Shown: one piece after another, positions 10,088 through 21,420 of the stretch
How the letters are laid out: every line of letters starts with the position of its first letter
Numbering within the stretch: position 1 is the stretch's first letter
NCBI GenBank assembly: GCA_030686995.1
Contig: CM060685.1
Coordinates: forward strand, 131,217,823 to 131,281,822
Length of the DNA: 64,000 bases
Origin: Artemisia argyi
Taxonomy: Eukaryota > Streptophyta > Magnoliopsida > Asterales > Asteraceae
Direction: 5' to 3'
Notes under the pieces: model-generated
What the model was told of the DNA's origin: nothing
Database searches by the model: none
The model's input: only the letters and a program-made list of their open reading frames with translations
Program-made: the position numbers and the translations under genes

Positions 10088-12964
10088 CGGATTGCTTCCA
10101 TATATCCTTTGTACATATTTTATCTCAAAAAAAAATAGAAAATCATAAAATCTATAAAAAACCATAAAAATCTAAAAATCTACAAAATCCAAAAATATTC
10201 CTCTCACGACATGTCTCTTGTGTAATCACTATTATGTACGTTTCTAGAAATGTCATTCAATAATGACACGGAAACATACATATAATTAAGAAAGAGTTTT
10301 TCTTTTAATTTCAAATAATATTTTTTAAAAACATGTCGTTTCTCAAAACATTCTAAAAATTATGGCTTGCTATTACTTGAGATAGCAACCCGTGTTTCAA
10401 AATGAGGAAAACACGTCGTCAAAAAGACGGTTGTCCTAGCAAGGGGTGTAGTTCATCCGAGCATGAATTACTTTACATTCATGCAGCCTCGATCTGATGT
10501 ACGCTTCAGTGCATCATTTCTTGTATAAGAAGAGAAATCTTTTTTTTATCACCAATACTTTACCTTCTATGATTTTTCCGGAAAATATTTGTGCAAAACT
10601 TGGTGGTACCATGAAATTTTGGTTGAAAATCAAACTGAATCCACATTTTGATAAAATTTTTCACTCAACCAATGACATCAATTATTTCTGTTTTAACATC
10701 CGTCATTGATTGAGGGGGAGAGTGATTTCTAAATAATTTATGTATCATCAAAACTCTCCACTTTGTACATAATAAGCAATAATACATTTTGTGATGGTTA
10801 TGTGTTAGTATGAGAATTTTTCAAAGAGTTTTTCGTTAAAACTTCAAATCTTTTGTAAACTCATCAATTCTGACACATAACAACCTCCCTCACAAATTGA
10901 GGGGGAGCAGGAAAAGGTTCATTTTATCAGAAAATATTAAAACTAACTGCATTTCTCTCCCAAACGTTTCCTAACTTATTTAAATCAACTGAGATCCAAA
11001 ATCTCGAAAGGTTTAAAATTTTTGATCGGGGGAGAGAATGTGATTTAAATATGAAATATGATAATCAAACGTGATCTTTTGGACTCAATAATAGGCTCCC
11101 ACATATGTGCTAAACTCTTTCGAATATCGATGCACATATTGAGGGGGAGCAAAAGGCGTTTATGCAATGATACCAAAGACCGACCATTTTACTTTATGTA
11201 ATGGAGTTATAAGGTTGATAAGGTTAGGTATGAGTTCCCATGATCCATCAGAACCGGAAGGATCTTCCCAGGGACAATCCTCTAGATAGAGTAGAAGTCC
11301 TTAGGAATGAATTAAAAAGGAGAAAAGTGATAAAGGGAAGAGTGCCGACTGAGATAGAGCTAGGACTGGAACAAACCCAACAAGGTTCTAGTGATGAAGT
11401 CTCGGTAAGCACTAAAGAGGTTGAAGAATTAAAAAGAAATGAAATGAGAAAGGGTGAAAAGAAATAGCCCTCCATTTATTCAACCTTAGGGCAGAAACCG
11501 GGTTCAATTCATAAGCTACTGGCGGTTACTAAGGTAACACCGGTATTGAAGACAAGACGTCATGGACCCAGTGACGCACTGCACTAAACTTCCCAGCCAC
11601 TCAAGTTCTCTTAAAAGAGCTTGTTTCATTCTCACGAGGAACCCTGTGCAATGTATCGACCGCTCAGTGCGAGCTATGTCGATACCTAAACAGGAGACGC
11701 CTCCCCAGTCTCCAGGAGCGGATCAAAATGCACTATTGAATCTAGAGCCAAAGAGATCATCCATAAATCTTATTAGGACATACTTCCAATATGCTTATTG
11801 TTTCACACAATGTGGAAAGTAATATAATATATTTTGAGTCCTACGCATTATCCTTGTGATATTGCCAGAACATCTGAGTGATATGCAAATATTCACAATG
11901 AAGATGGAAATCCTTCTAGAGCGAACATCTTTCAAGCTCTTGGTAGGTGACATGTGAGATCCATCTTGGATCAATGATCAAGTGACAACTGGAAAGCAAC
12001 GATGGGGTGATTCAACATTGAATCAATCTTGTTCCAGGAAATGGATTGACGGATACTTCTACAAAAACCTTTCAATGTGCTCCCAAACTAATTTTTCAGC
12101 ACATTGATTGTGTATAATCTTTCAAACAAAAGTATTTTTTGATGGAAATGTGATTCGAAGTATAAAACTCTCGTCGTGTCTCAAAAATGCTTATTATGTG
12201 ACACGCGAGTGATTTCAATAAATCAATTTCTCATCAATCAGTGAATATCAATTCACCAATTCACTCTATCATGCTGTCTGCTTTGAGACGTTCCGATATG
12301 AGAACATGCTTAGTATCAAGATTCCGAAGTGGATTCTTTGGGAGATTCATTACTACAAGCTGGAAATTCCTGTCAAGGAGAGTCTTCTTTAAAAGAGATT
12401 CTACCTGGTCACAGGTCGGTTCTCACAGAACCGGAGGGTAGTTTATCCTTGCAGAACGAATGACAAAGCCATATCCGTTCTCTATCTTTATTGCTGGCTA
12501 TTTTATTTCAGGAACATATAAAGATGGCGATGGTGATACTCAACTCCAGCTAAATCGTGTCAATCCACGCCCCATGCTCACACATCCTAATCACTATTAA
12601 TGATGATCATGAATGATGAGAGACTCACTACAATGAATGTTGAGAGACTACCAACAACGTTTCCGCAACTCTGATGAAAAGTCTCCTAATCCAGAAGGGT
12701 GTGAGCATGATGGTCCAAAAGTCACTACATCACATGAAGGCAATATGACTAAGGATGAGCTTGGAGATTTACGGTGGCTGATGATCTCTAAGAAAGCTCA
12801 AAGATCACACCTATGCCAAAGGAACCACCCAAATCACAAGAGCATTGCTTGATGTACAAAGTGAGCTCAAAAGTAAAGAATCAGAACCTATAAGCTACAT
12901 GATCAAAAGAATGCTTGATGAACAAAGATCTTAATTTCTAAGGTAACCTCGCTTAGGGGGAGAT
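10088..12964 (+). other. Long 3' noncoding part of copia-1 with repeated polypurine boxes
   Basis: These 2.9 kb between pol and the 3' LTR have no long ORF. Small frames at 11240-11467 (75 codons, Lys/Glu-rich) and 12241-12441 (66 codons) cannot be assigned. Polypurine boxes of the form TTGAGGGGGAG occur at about 10710-10720, 10898-10907, 11027-11036 and 11139-11149. The functional one, TTAGGGGGAGA (12953-12963), lies against the 3' LTR. Multiple polypurine tracts upstream of the 3' LTR are described for Sireviruses. Confidence 0.6.
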
Positions 12965-13312
12965 TGTTAGGAATACAAATGTTCCTATAAAAGACTCGGA
13001 CACCTAAATGTTGTAATAGCATTAAGATAGCTTGTAGTTAGTTTATCAAGTAGTTAGTATTAGTTTAAGTAACACCATGGAAGAAGGATGAGTCTTTACC
13101 CACAGTATACCTGATCCACAGCCCGGGAGTGGGCGTTTATGTTGTAAGTATAAATACCCCTCTCCCACCAAGGGAGAGGGTTGGACCTTTCATTTGCAAG
13201 TAATCTAATATTTCATTTTCTCTCAAGTTTCCATTCTTTTTCTTCTTATCTCTAACTCTAAGCCACATATCCACCATGTATTTCATGTTTGTGACTTAGT
13301 GTTTATCCTACA
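12965..13312 (+). repeat. 3' LTR of copia-1
   Basis: This 348-bp copy matches 626-973 with about 12 mismatches by eye, no length change and the same TGTTAGG and CCTACA ends. It is preceded by a polypurine tract and followed by the TSD GACTT. Confidence 0.95.
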
Positions 13313-16106
13313 GACTTACACAGCGTAAACCTGAAAGCGACATTTTTCATAAACTGTCAATTTTCTAAGTCAATAATTGACCAAAAACTCAAAACATTTA
13401 CTTTTAACCCTTACATGTTTACTTAAACCAAAAACCGCGAGGTGAGCTTGCGTAATGTGAAAAACAACTTTTAACCAGTAGCGGTACTAGACCGGGCATG
13501 GTCTACATTAAATTAATACTTTATGACTCTATTAGAGCTATTTTATGCATCATGATATTTTCTTTTACAAGTCTCGCGATTAACGCGCATAAAGTGCATT
13601 TTAAGTCACGCGTGCACGATTTTAGCACCAAAACAACCAAGTAAATGACGACGGCTTACACCACAACTCATTTTAGAGAGTAAACTACAAAAATTCATCC
13701 TTTGTGTATAGCATGGCCGGATTCATGCACACATGATCATCACATGGGTATCTTGTCATTTTATCTAACAAAATAAGTACATAACAAGTTTTCAACTAGT
13801 GAGACAAGTTTTGGTGATCCCCCCTCTGTTACACCCGTGTACACCCCACCATGGTCCCCAAACCATTTCAAAATTTTTCCAAGATTAGCCATGCACATGT
13901 AGTACTCTCAAGTAGGATATTTGGTTACTAGTAGCAACTTCAAGTATAAAAGGGGTGCATTATCACACATATTGAGTTACAAAACATAAACACTTGTGCT
14001 CTTTCTCCCCCTGCCGTCGTTAAACATACACACACATACACACCATATTTTTCTTTTGATCAATCTTGAAGATTTAGATACTAGAAATCTACATTTGGTG
14101 ATTTAGGTTATCTTACTTGGGTTTTTAAATAAGAATTGGTCCACTCTTGCACTAGATCTACATTTTCTCACAAGAAATTGTAAGTCTTCTTTTCATTGAT
14201 TAACTTGTACTTTCTTGTAAATTAAAACATGTAGTTTTGAAAAGTACAAACCGATTTTGTCAAAACATAAGTAAAACTTTTGAAACCCTATGTATATGTG
14301 TGTACACATACATGACCCAACACTATTTCTTTTCAAAATGAGTATCACCATGCTATGATTGTCTTGTTGTGCTTAAAAATTATGTATGTAGTTAGCTTGT
14401 GCAAGATTTACGGCTTGATTAGGGTTTATTGCTATATTTTGCTATAATCTAGCAGATGAGATAAACTAGGCTAGTTTGAATTTTTTGGTTGTTGAAGAAT
14501 TGATAAATATTGGCGGGAGAGATTTAGGACTATTTTGAAGTTGTATTTGCGGCTAAACAAGTAGCTTAAAAAGTCATAAAACGCACTTTTGGACATGGCT
14601 GTCCCAAAACAGAAAATCTTGACTAATGAGCTTTTGTTTCAACAATAAGATATAAAAATATAAAATATATTTTATAATGTAAACGTGGCCGCTTGAATCA
14701 CTAAAAATGGATTTAAAATGAGAAAGTTATGCTATTTTCAATGTTGCGGCGCAAACTACATTTTTCGTAGAAAACTCCACTATTATTGAAATTATATTTT
14801 CTTAGACTATGAGAAGCCTTTAAAATCATTAGAGTAAGAATAGGTAAAAATGGAAAAACAATAATTTAGGAACGGGTCATGCAGAATTTTCAACAAAAAG
14901 TATAACACTTAACCTATTTTTGTGAAAATAGTCATACTTAAGAATAAATGGGTATTTTTCCATAAAAAGTGTCCAATTAGTAAAGTTAGACTTTTAAAAG
15001 CTCATAAATGATAATTATTTGTAAAACCCTACTAAAAGATAAAAACCCAACTAAAAGACGAAAATTGCCAAAAAGACAAAATGTTTTATTCTAACTTAGG
15101 AGATACAAGCACAACGTGTCGTGGTGATACAATGTTTTAAAAACATTTAATTGCATTCTCGCATTTCATAATGTCATACTAAGTCAAACCCACATGTAAC
15201 TAGGTCGCCTTTCGGAGTCGATACCTTTCATTGCTTGACTAGTTCATTACCAGATTACTGTATTACTTGAGGTGAGTTTCCATATCCCCGTTTTTACTTG
15301 TTTACAATATTTCTAAACTCTTGGGGTGAGAATACATTGCTTAATGTCATTTTATGCGGACATGAGTACAAAAACTGTTACAATGCCTAAGTTACCTAGT
15401 ACGCCATTTCAAGTCCCTTACGAATCACGAACCGTTAATTACTTGTAAGTGCGGATGTTATAAATAGATCTATTTGGGTTAACACCCCTGTTCGGGTTGG
15501 TCGCGCCAACTTGACCATAGTACCGGTCAAACGGACACATATCATACGGATTAGTACTGAGTGCCTGACAAACACTCATAGGGGCACAATTATTACCTAT
15601 GCTTGATTGCATGTTATTACGTTGAGCTTCGAGGTCATGAGCTTAGGGCATTGTATGTATTATTTTTCTATCATGATGTTATGTTTGTCGTAATTGTCAT
15701 AAGTACTGAAATCTTGTGTTCCATACCCGATTACTGTTTAACTAAACTACTCACCAACAGTATGTTGACCTTTTTAGCATGTATTTTCTCAGGTGATTAG
15801 CTTATATGGTGTGCACTGCATGGAGTCCATTTTCCCTAGTCTTCATTGGAAACATCACTCTCGAGGTTTTCTATGCATCAACTATTACATCATTTGACTT
15901 TATTGTTATTTCAAAACTATTTTTACTTTTCCGCTGTGTAACTTGACAATTTATGTATTTAAACCTTGTGTTGAATTATTAAATCAAATGATGTATTTTT
16001 CTAAAATGACTCATGTAGGTCGTTCAATATAACTGTAACTTTGTATTCCATGAAAGTCTCGCCCTTGGATTACAATTTTGCTGCGACCTGATTTGGGGGT
16101 GTGACA
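13313..16106 (+). mobile_element. Probable right part of a long Ty3/gypsy-type LTR
   Basis: The sequence resumes after copia-1. It has a TATA box in AAGTATAAAAGGGG near 13943-13956, then a C/T-rich leader, and ends at 16106 with GATTTGGGGGTGTGACA. That ending is one I remember from large Asteraceae chromovirus-like LTRs (memory, not searched). No primer site follows 16106, so this would be a 3' or solo LTR. Together with 1-625 it spans at least 3.4 kb. There is no ORF above 65 codons. An ordinary promoter-bearing intergenic region is the alternative. Confidence 0.4.
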
Positions 16107-17046
16107 CATGTTTATCGAGCCATGCATGATAATTCCAATTATAGTTGGTTGAGAGGAACACTTGATCATCATTTTGGATTTTCGGAATTGATAACTTTAT
16201 TTTTAATGCGTTACAAGAAAAATACTTAGGATCTCGAATGAGTTGTCCAAGTTATCAAACCTACTTCATTGTGTATTAATTAATTTTTGGCACATTAGAG
16301 GAATGCACAACCCATTGTACAAGCACCAAATGTTGCAATGTACAATATATTGGAATTGTGATTCAATTTGTTGTGTCAACATTGATAATCATTAACTACC
16401 AAAGTGTATGGTAAGTTAAGTTTATATAATCTCGGATGAGAGTTCTATATTGTCACGTTTAATCATAGTGTATTTTAGTTTGTTATGAAATACCATATCG
16501 AATGTAATCCACGGGAATTCTCTTCAACTATGAAGTGGTTTGTATGTTTGCATAAACTATTTTGCTTTCTACCCTTAAACATATGGCATGCAATTTTTAC
16601 ATAAATTGAACAAGTAAAGGTAGAGTAAAAATCTTCAACATAAGTGTGAGTTGTGACCAGAAATTTTATCTAGCCCTGGTAATTTGACACAAATAACTTT
16701 CAAACCTAACAAGTGTAGTAGGATATTTTGTGTCAAACTTTGTTGTTCATAACAAATAGTATAGACATTTAGAATCTAAGATAGTATCAACCATCATTTG
16801 AATAATGCATTGATAGATATCCTTCCTTTTGGAAAACACTTATGTGTATTTCCTTCCATCCTTCACATAAATCCTAGTCACATAAGCACATAAGCTCTAA
16901 GAGCATTCAAAAGGACCTTGCAAATGACCAACTAGATTTTTAGCTAATTTACCTTAGAAGATTGTTCTCCTAAGGTGCATTTCAACCATGTACACCCAAA
17001 ACTAAACACAAGCAATTTGGAGTTTTGAAAATCCCATGCTAAAATC
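16107..17046. other. Unassigned A+T-rich sequence
   Basis: No ORF, RNA gene or clear repeat was seen. By position it should be the downstream (RT) part of the minus-strand copia remnant that follows, but I could not recover RT motifs, so it is either too decayed or foreign. Confidence 0.3.
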
Positions 17047-18983
17047 CTAATCTTGTTTAGTTTGTGACCTAAGTATTCTCCTATTCAAGCTACCAATGAC
17101 TTGTTCTATGGGATGATCTCTAACCTTTTTAACACTCTTAGGATAGTCTACTTTCGAGACATTAATTTCTAACGTCGGTGACATATTGTAATCTTGAACT
17201 ACTTGTTCTTTGATCAAATCGTCTTCTGCCAAAGGAGATGATATACGCTCGGACAAATTCTCATCAAAGGTTAATGATGCGTGGAATTGTGCCCTCGCAA
17301 AAGGTTTTACCTCTCAAGGGATCTTGAGAAGCTTGCAATCCCCACCAGGCAGTGTACCTGTTCGTTGTAGTATAGTATAGTGACAAGTACCGGGGGATTG
17401 ATTGTTCAACTCAAAGAATAGTGTTCGCTATGGTTAAAACTCACTAAAACTAGGTCTAGAGGTGAGGGATGATTCTTTTTGTATTTTTATATTTTAAGGA
17501 AAGCAAGTAAAAATCTCGGTTTTGGAAGGAGTGGGCAGAATTAGTTGCTAGTCAACTAACCCAATTAACTAAAGTTGCAATCAAAATAAAATAAACTAAA
17601 CTTAAACTAATTGTGGTGTAAACAATAATGAGAGAAAATTGTGTTTACTTAGATTTCACTACTCCCTAGCTATATTTTACAGGTTGATTAGTTTGTTACA
17701 ATTGCATGGATGACGGGTTATATTCCTTAATACCATTTGTAGGGACGTGTACGATCTTCCCTAACTCTATAAGCTTCTACCTCTTCCTATGTCGAGCCAA
17801 CTACTAGCTCCTAACATGGCCTCATTAGTAGTTACCTACGCATTAAATATAACCAATATATAGTAGTACACCTCCGATCATGTTTTTTAAGACGTTCAAG
17901 CAAGTTACCAATTGGAAATCTGCCAGTTTTCTTAAGCCTAACATCGAATTCATTCATCCACAACAATTATAAACAAACAACCAACCCATAATCAATATCT
18001 AAGTTTCATTACATCTAAGCAAACACAAAGAAAACCTAGCCTAGAATGTTAAAGAGAAGACAAGCGTAAGATATAATCAAACAACACATAGACATATTAA
18101 ATGATTTGATAAAGGACTTATCTTCAATTAAGCATGGACGAAACAAAGGGTTGAAACCCTTGAAAAAGCTGTAAAATTCGTCTTGGGTTTACTCCCTTCA
18201 AAGTTGCACACAATGAATGAAAACTAGAAAACTATATATAGATTTTGTAATCTGGCGGCGTCAAGAGCAATGTGTGATGCCGTCAACTCACCGCCAAAAT
18301 AAACTCGTATTGCCTAGATCCACTTCTGACATTGTCACTCTTTATGGGTTCTGGGCCGTCACTCTTTGTAGTTACTCTTGATGGCCTTGACAATTTAATA
18401 TGTGATGCCGTCATGACCCATTCACAAAACATTCTGGTGCGTCACGTGTAATTGATTTATCCACCCTTTTGTCCACTCATGATGTCGTCACTAGCACCAT
18501 GTGACGCCGTCAAGTGCAATTTCCAGCATGATTTTGAGACTTTGTTGTTCTCTTCACTTTTTCGCTCCAAAAATGTCCAAAATGCTTCCTTTTGTAAAAT
18601 TCCTCTCAAAAGTACCTAAAATGACAAAAGGAATGATTTAGGGCAATATTTGATCAAATGATCTCGACTTTGGCCTTAAATAACCCCCCAAAAGCGGTAC
18701 ACTTTTCGCTTCATCAGTTAACTTGAGAGATTCCTTAATCCTTATTGTTTCCTTGTTAAGCACTATACATGCTTACTAGTTTGAGAATATCCTAAGAAAA
18801 CACCTTCGTAAGACTTTGGTTCGAACTTGGTGAAATATACCTTCGTGTTAAGTACGAAAACTTTACAACCAAAGACCCTAAAGTACTCTAATGACGTCTT
18901 CCTACTTCTAGGTATTATTTTAGGGTGTTTATGTTTAGAAAGGCTTAATAGGATTTCAATGGATTGTGGAAACCAAGTTTTAG
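17047..18983 (-). pseudogene. Decayed copia remnant: integrase C-terminus and linker, split by a solo LTR
   Basis: On the minus strand about 18765-18895 reads FRVFGCKVFVLNTK followed by KFEPKSYEGVFLGYSQTSK, the usual copia integrase C-terminal block. Upstream bases to 18983 read as a stop-filled version of the preceding NRxLIRPxLNKTPYE region. After removal of the solo LTR (17275-18716) the reading passes smoothly into TFDENLSERISSPLAEDD and then HPIEQVIGSLNRR (17047-17256), the conserved linker before RT. It is an old inactive copy. The gag end of what may be the same element lies beyond the CACTA insertion at 42.5-44 kb. Confidence 0.75.
17275..18716. mobile_element. Solo LTR (1442 bp) with TSD GTTAA
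   Basis: It starts TGATGCG and ends CGCTTCATCA, with GTTAA duplicated at 17270-17274 and 18717-18721. Exact removal restores the copia reading around it. The TGATG...CATCA ends resemble those of the Athila-like LTR at 45039-53450, so a related Ty3/gypsy family, probably in minus orientation, is likely. A GTGATGCCGTCA-like motif recurs several times at 18260-18510. There is no coding sequence. Confidence 0.85.
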
Positions 18984-18986
18984 GAA

Positions 18987-20200
18987 CACTGGTATAAAAA
19001 GTTGTATTGGTCAGGCGAAAAATATGTGACAATATGCATAAAGTCACACACGTTTTTTTCGTTGTGTGTCACCATAAGTCCCGCCACCGTAGGTGGCATA
19101 TGGTCACATTGTTGAGTTTGTGGCCTTTTCCATCGAAAAAGAGTGACCAAAACCCCAAATATGTGTGACAAATTTGACACAAGTTTTGTTGGATTAGTCA
19201 TTATCAGTGACCGTAAACACTTTATAGTCACACGAATGTTTTTTTAGGGTAACTATTTTTCAGCCTTTGGCCACATAAATATATAATATATGTGATATTT
19301 GAGATGATATATTCAAGTAAATGTGTATTTTGTGTGACTATTTCCCGTCCTGTGGCCACATGAATATACAATAAATGTAACGTTTGTGATGATTTAGTCA
19401 CACAATGGGTGTTGTTTTTTTGGAGTTAGTCACATACAATTTAACACAAAGTGGCCAAAAGTGTTAATATGTGTAACCATATGCTGTTTAAAGTGAAGAA
19501 ATGTGTATTTTGTGTGACTATAGATCATCCAATGGCCACATAAATTTTATGTTTGTGTGGCCTTCTGTAATATTTAGTCACACAAAGCATGGTTGTTTTG
19601 GGTATTTAGTCACATACCATTAAGCAAACAGTGGCCAAAAGTGTTAATAAGTGTGACCATATGCTGTTTAAAGTGAAGAAATGTGTATTTTGTGTGACTA
19701 TTGATCATCCAATGGCCACATGAATTTTATGTTTGTGTGGCCTTTTGTAATATTTAGTCACACAAATCATGTTTGTTTTAGGTATTTAGTCACATACCAT
19801 TAAGCAAACAGTGGCCAAAAGTGTTAATAAGTGTGACCATATGCTGTTTAAAGTGAAGAAATGCGTATTTAGTGTGACTATTGATAATCCAATGGCCACG
19901 TGAATTTTATGTTTGTGTGGCCTTTTGTAATATTTAGTCACACAAAGCATGTTTGTTTTGGGTATATAGTCACATACAATTTAGGAAACAATGGCCAAAA
20001 GTGTTAATAAGTGTGGTCGTATGCTGTTTAAAGTGAAGCAATGTGTATTTTGTGTGACTATAGATCATCCAATGGCCACGTGAATTTTATGTTTGTGTGG
20101 CCTTCTGTAACATTTAGTCACACAACGAATAAAGCAAATAGTGACCAAAACTGATAATAAGTGTGACTATATACATCTTTTAGTCACATTTAAGAAATCA
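18987..20200. repeat. Left subterminal repeat array of the CACTA element
   Basis: GTCACA and TGTGAC words recur every 20-60 bp. From 19321 a unit of exactly 180 bp beginning ATGTGTATTTTGTGTGACTA repeats at 19321, 19501, 19681, 19861 and 20041. The first unit is the most diverged. No ORF is present. Confidence 0.88.
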
Positions 20201-20700
20201 ATATATATCAAAACAAATTTAAATATATTTCAAAACAAATTCAAATACAATAAAATTGTAAATATAAAATTCGTATATAACTCTATACCCTAGGACCTCC
20301 TTTTATACACCAAGGAGTCCTAGTCGACTTACAATACTTTCCTAAGTATCTATAATCTTTTTCATAAACAACTAATACATATCATACTATACAAGCAATA
20401 CTAACTATATGAAGCAACACTACTAACTTATAACTAGCAGTTGTAACTAATACATTAGCAGTATTAATGTCGAGCAGTCTTAATCTCTGAGCAGTCCACA
20501 CTTTATACTAGCAGTACTAACTTTCACTAGCAGCACTAACTTTTGTACTAATCTCATCATCTGGATATTCTCCGTCTCTTTTAAGTAGGAAAGACAAAAG
20601 TTAGAAGCACATACAATATCCTTTCTTGCCATCGATGACTGTGTTTGATTTGTATGTGTATGTGTATGTGCATGTACTTGCATTTAAGAGATAAGAATAA
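20201..20700. other. CACTA interior without recognised gene
   Basis: A+T-rich sequence with short AGCAGT/CTAACT repeats near 20430-20540 and a (GT)-rich patch near 20645-20680. It could be 3' flank or introns of the captured prolyl-tRNA synthetase, which is read on the minus strand just upstream. Confidence 0.3.
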
Positions 20701-20865
20701 ATTTACCAAGAGCTGATGGAAAAGCGGTCTGATGTGTCATCTGCTTTCAAATACCAATTTTGCTGCAGTTGTAGAGCAAAACGAGTAGACAGTTTAGTGT
20801 TATTAATCTGTATGAATTTAATGGGTATCGCAAACAGAATTAGAAAAGCCCTCTAATTAAGAAAT

Positions 20866-20944
20866 ACCTTCATGCAGTTCAAGTTGGTCAAATGGAGAAC
20901 AAAGTGTCTTTGCAGCTCCGACCTCCCGTTTGTCTTAGCTTTCA
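20866..20944 (-). pseudogene. Prolyl-tRNA synthetase C-terminal exon, downstream half
   Basis: On the minus strand this reads KAKTNG, then after a small frame break VGAAKTLCSPFDQLELHEG, followed by a splice donor GTATTT at 20865. I recognise the C-terminal block of plant cytosolic prolyl-tRNA synthetase (EKDVKA...AAKTLCSPF...). The exon starts on the other side of copia-2 with EVEKDV (31637-31620). The TTTCA duplication falls inside the VK codons. A possible last-exon remnant with a CAG acceptor lies near 20700-20760. Confidence 0.75.
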
Positions 20945-21417
20945 TGTTGGGAATTCTGTGAAGTAAGAATTCTGCTGCTGTTTCTGCTGAAAGGATTCTG
21001 CTGAAGAGTTGGTTTCTGCTGAAGCAGTGTATCTGCTGAAGACTAGTTTCAGCTTTATTAGTTTCTGCGGATATAGTATTTCCGTATTTTATGTAATGTA
21101 GCTTGGATATGCATGAGTTTATTTAGGAAGTGATAATGCATATCTTTTAGAAGTTTTAGAATATACGTTTCTTGAGAAACGGTTTAGGGTTCCTTGAGTA
21201 TAAAAGGAACACACGGTTTATGTATTGAATGACTTTTAGAGAATTCTTAATATTATTAAAAGATCCATAGAGGATCAAGAGTTCTTAGTATCAAGCTTGT
21301 GTTTTGTTTCCGCTTTATAAATACAGGTTGCAGAGATTGTCTATTAGTGTGTTATTGATTACAGTGACATTACTAACGATTCTAGAGTGCTCAAGAAGAT
21401 CTATCAAGGTCTATAGC
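20945..21417 (+). repeat. Left LTR of copia-2, inverted relative to the element body
   Basis: This 473-bp copy reads TGTTGGGAATTCTGTGAAG onwards in plus orientation, with TATA-like GAGTATAAAAGGAAC near 21195-21215. It ends at GGTCTATAGC (21417) where the other copy continues TCAACA. Beyond it the sequence is the minus-strand third ORF. Its RNA start would point into the element body in antisense direction. Confidence 0.92.
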
Positions 21418-21420
21418 AGC

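Larger units (their letters stand above)
626..13312 (+). mobile_element. Complete, inactivated Ty1/copia LTR retrotransposon (copia-1)
   Basis: The element is 12,687 bp long with two 348-bp LTRs (626-973 and 12965-13312). Both LTRs start TGTTAGG and end CCTACA. A perfect 5-bp target duplication GACTT lies at 621-625 and 13313-13317. The order primer site, gag, protease, integrase, RT, RNase H is that of Ty1/copia. It is long for copia because of a coiled-coil-rich stretch between the gag zinc knuckle and the protease, and a 2.9-kb 3' noncoding part with repeated polypurine boxes. These features recall Sireviruses, but the short LTRs do not, so the lineage is left open. By eye the LTRs differ at about 12 of 348 positions. 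Several stops and frameshifts show it cannot make its full polyprotein. Confidence 0.95.

Noticed and set aside
13941..14190. A host gene promoter with TATA, leader and GTAAGT intron start
   Set aside because: No coding sequence follows for 2 kb and the block ends in an LTR-like GGGGGTGTGACA. An LTR promoter is the simpler reading.
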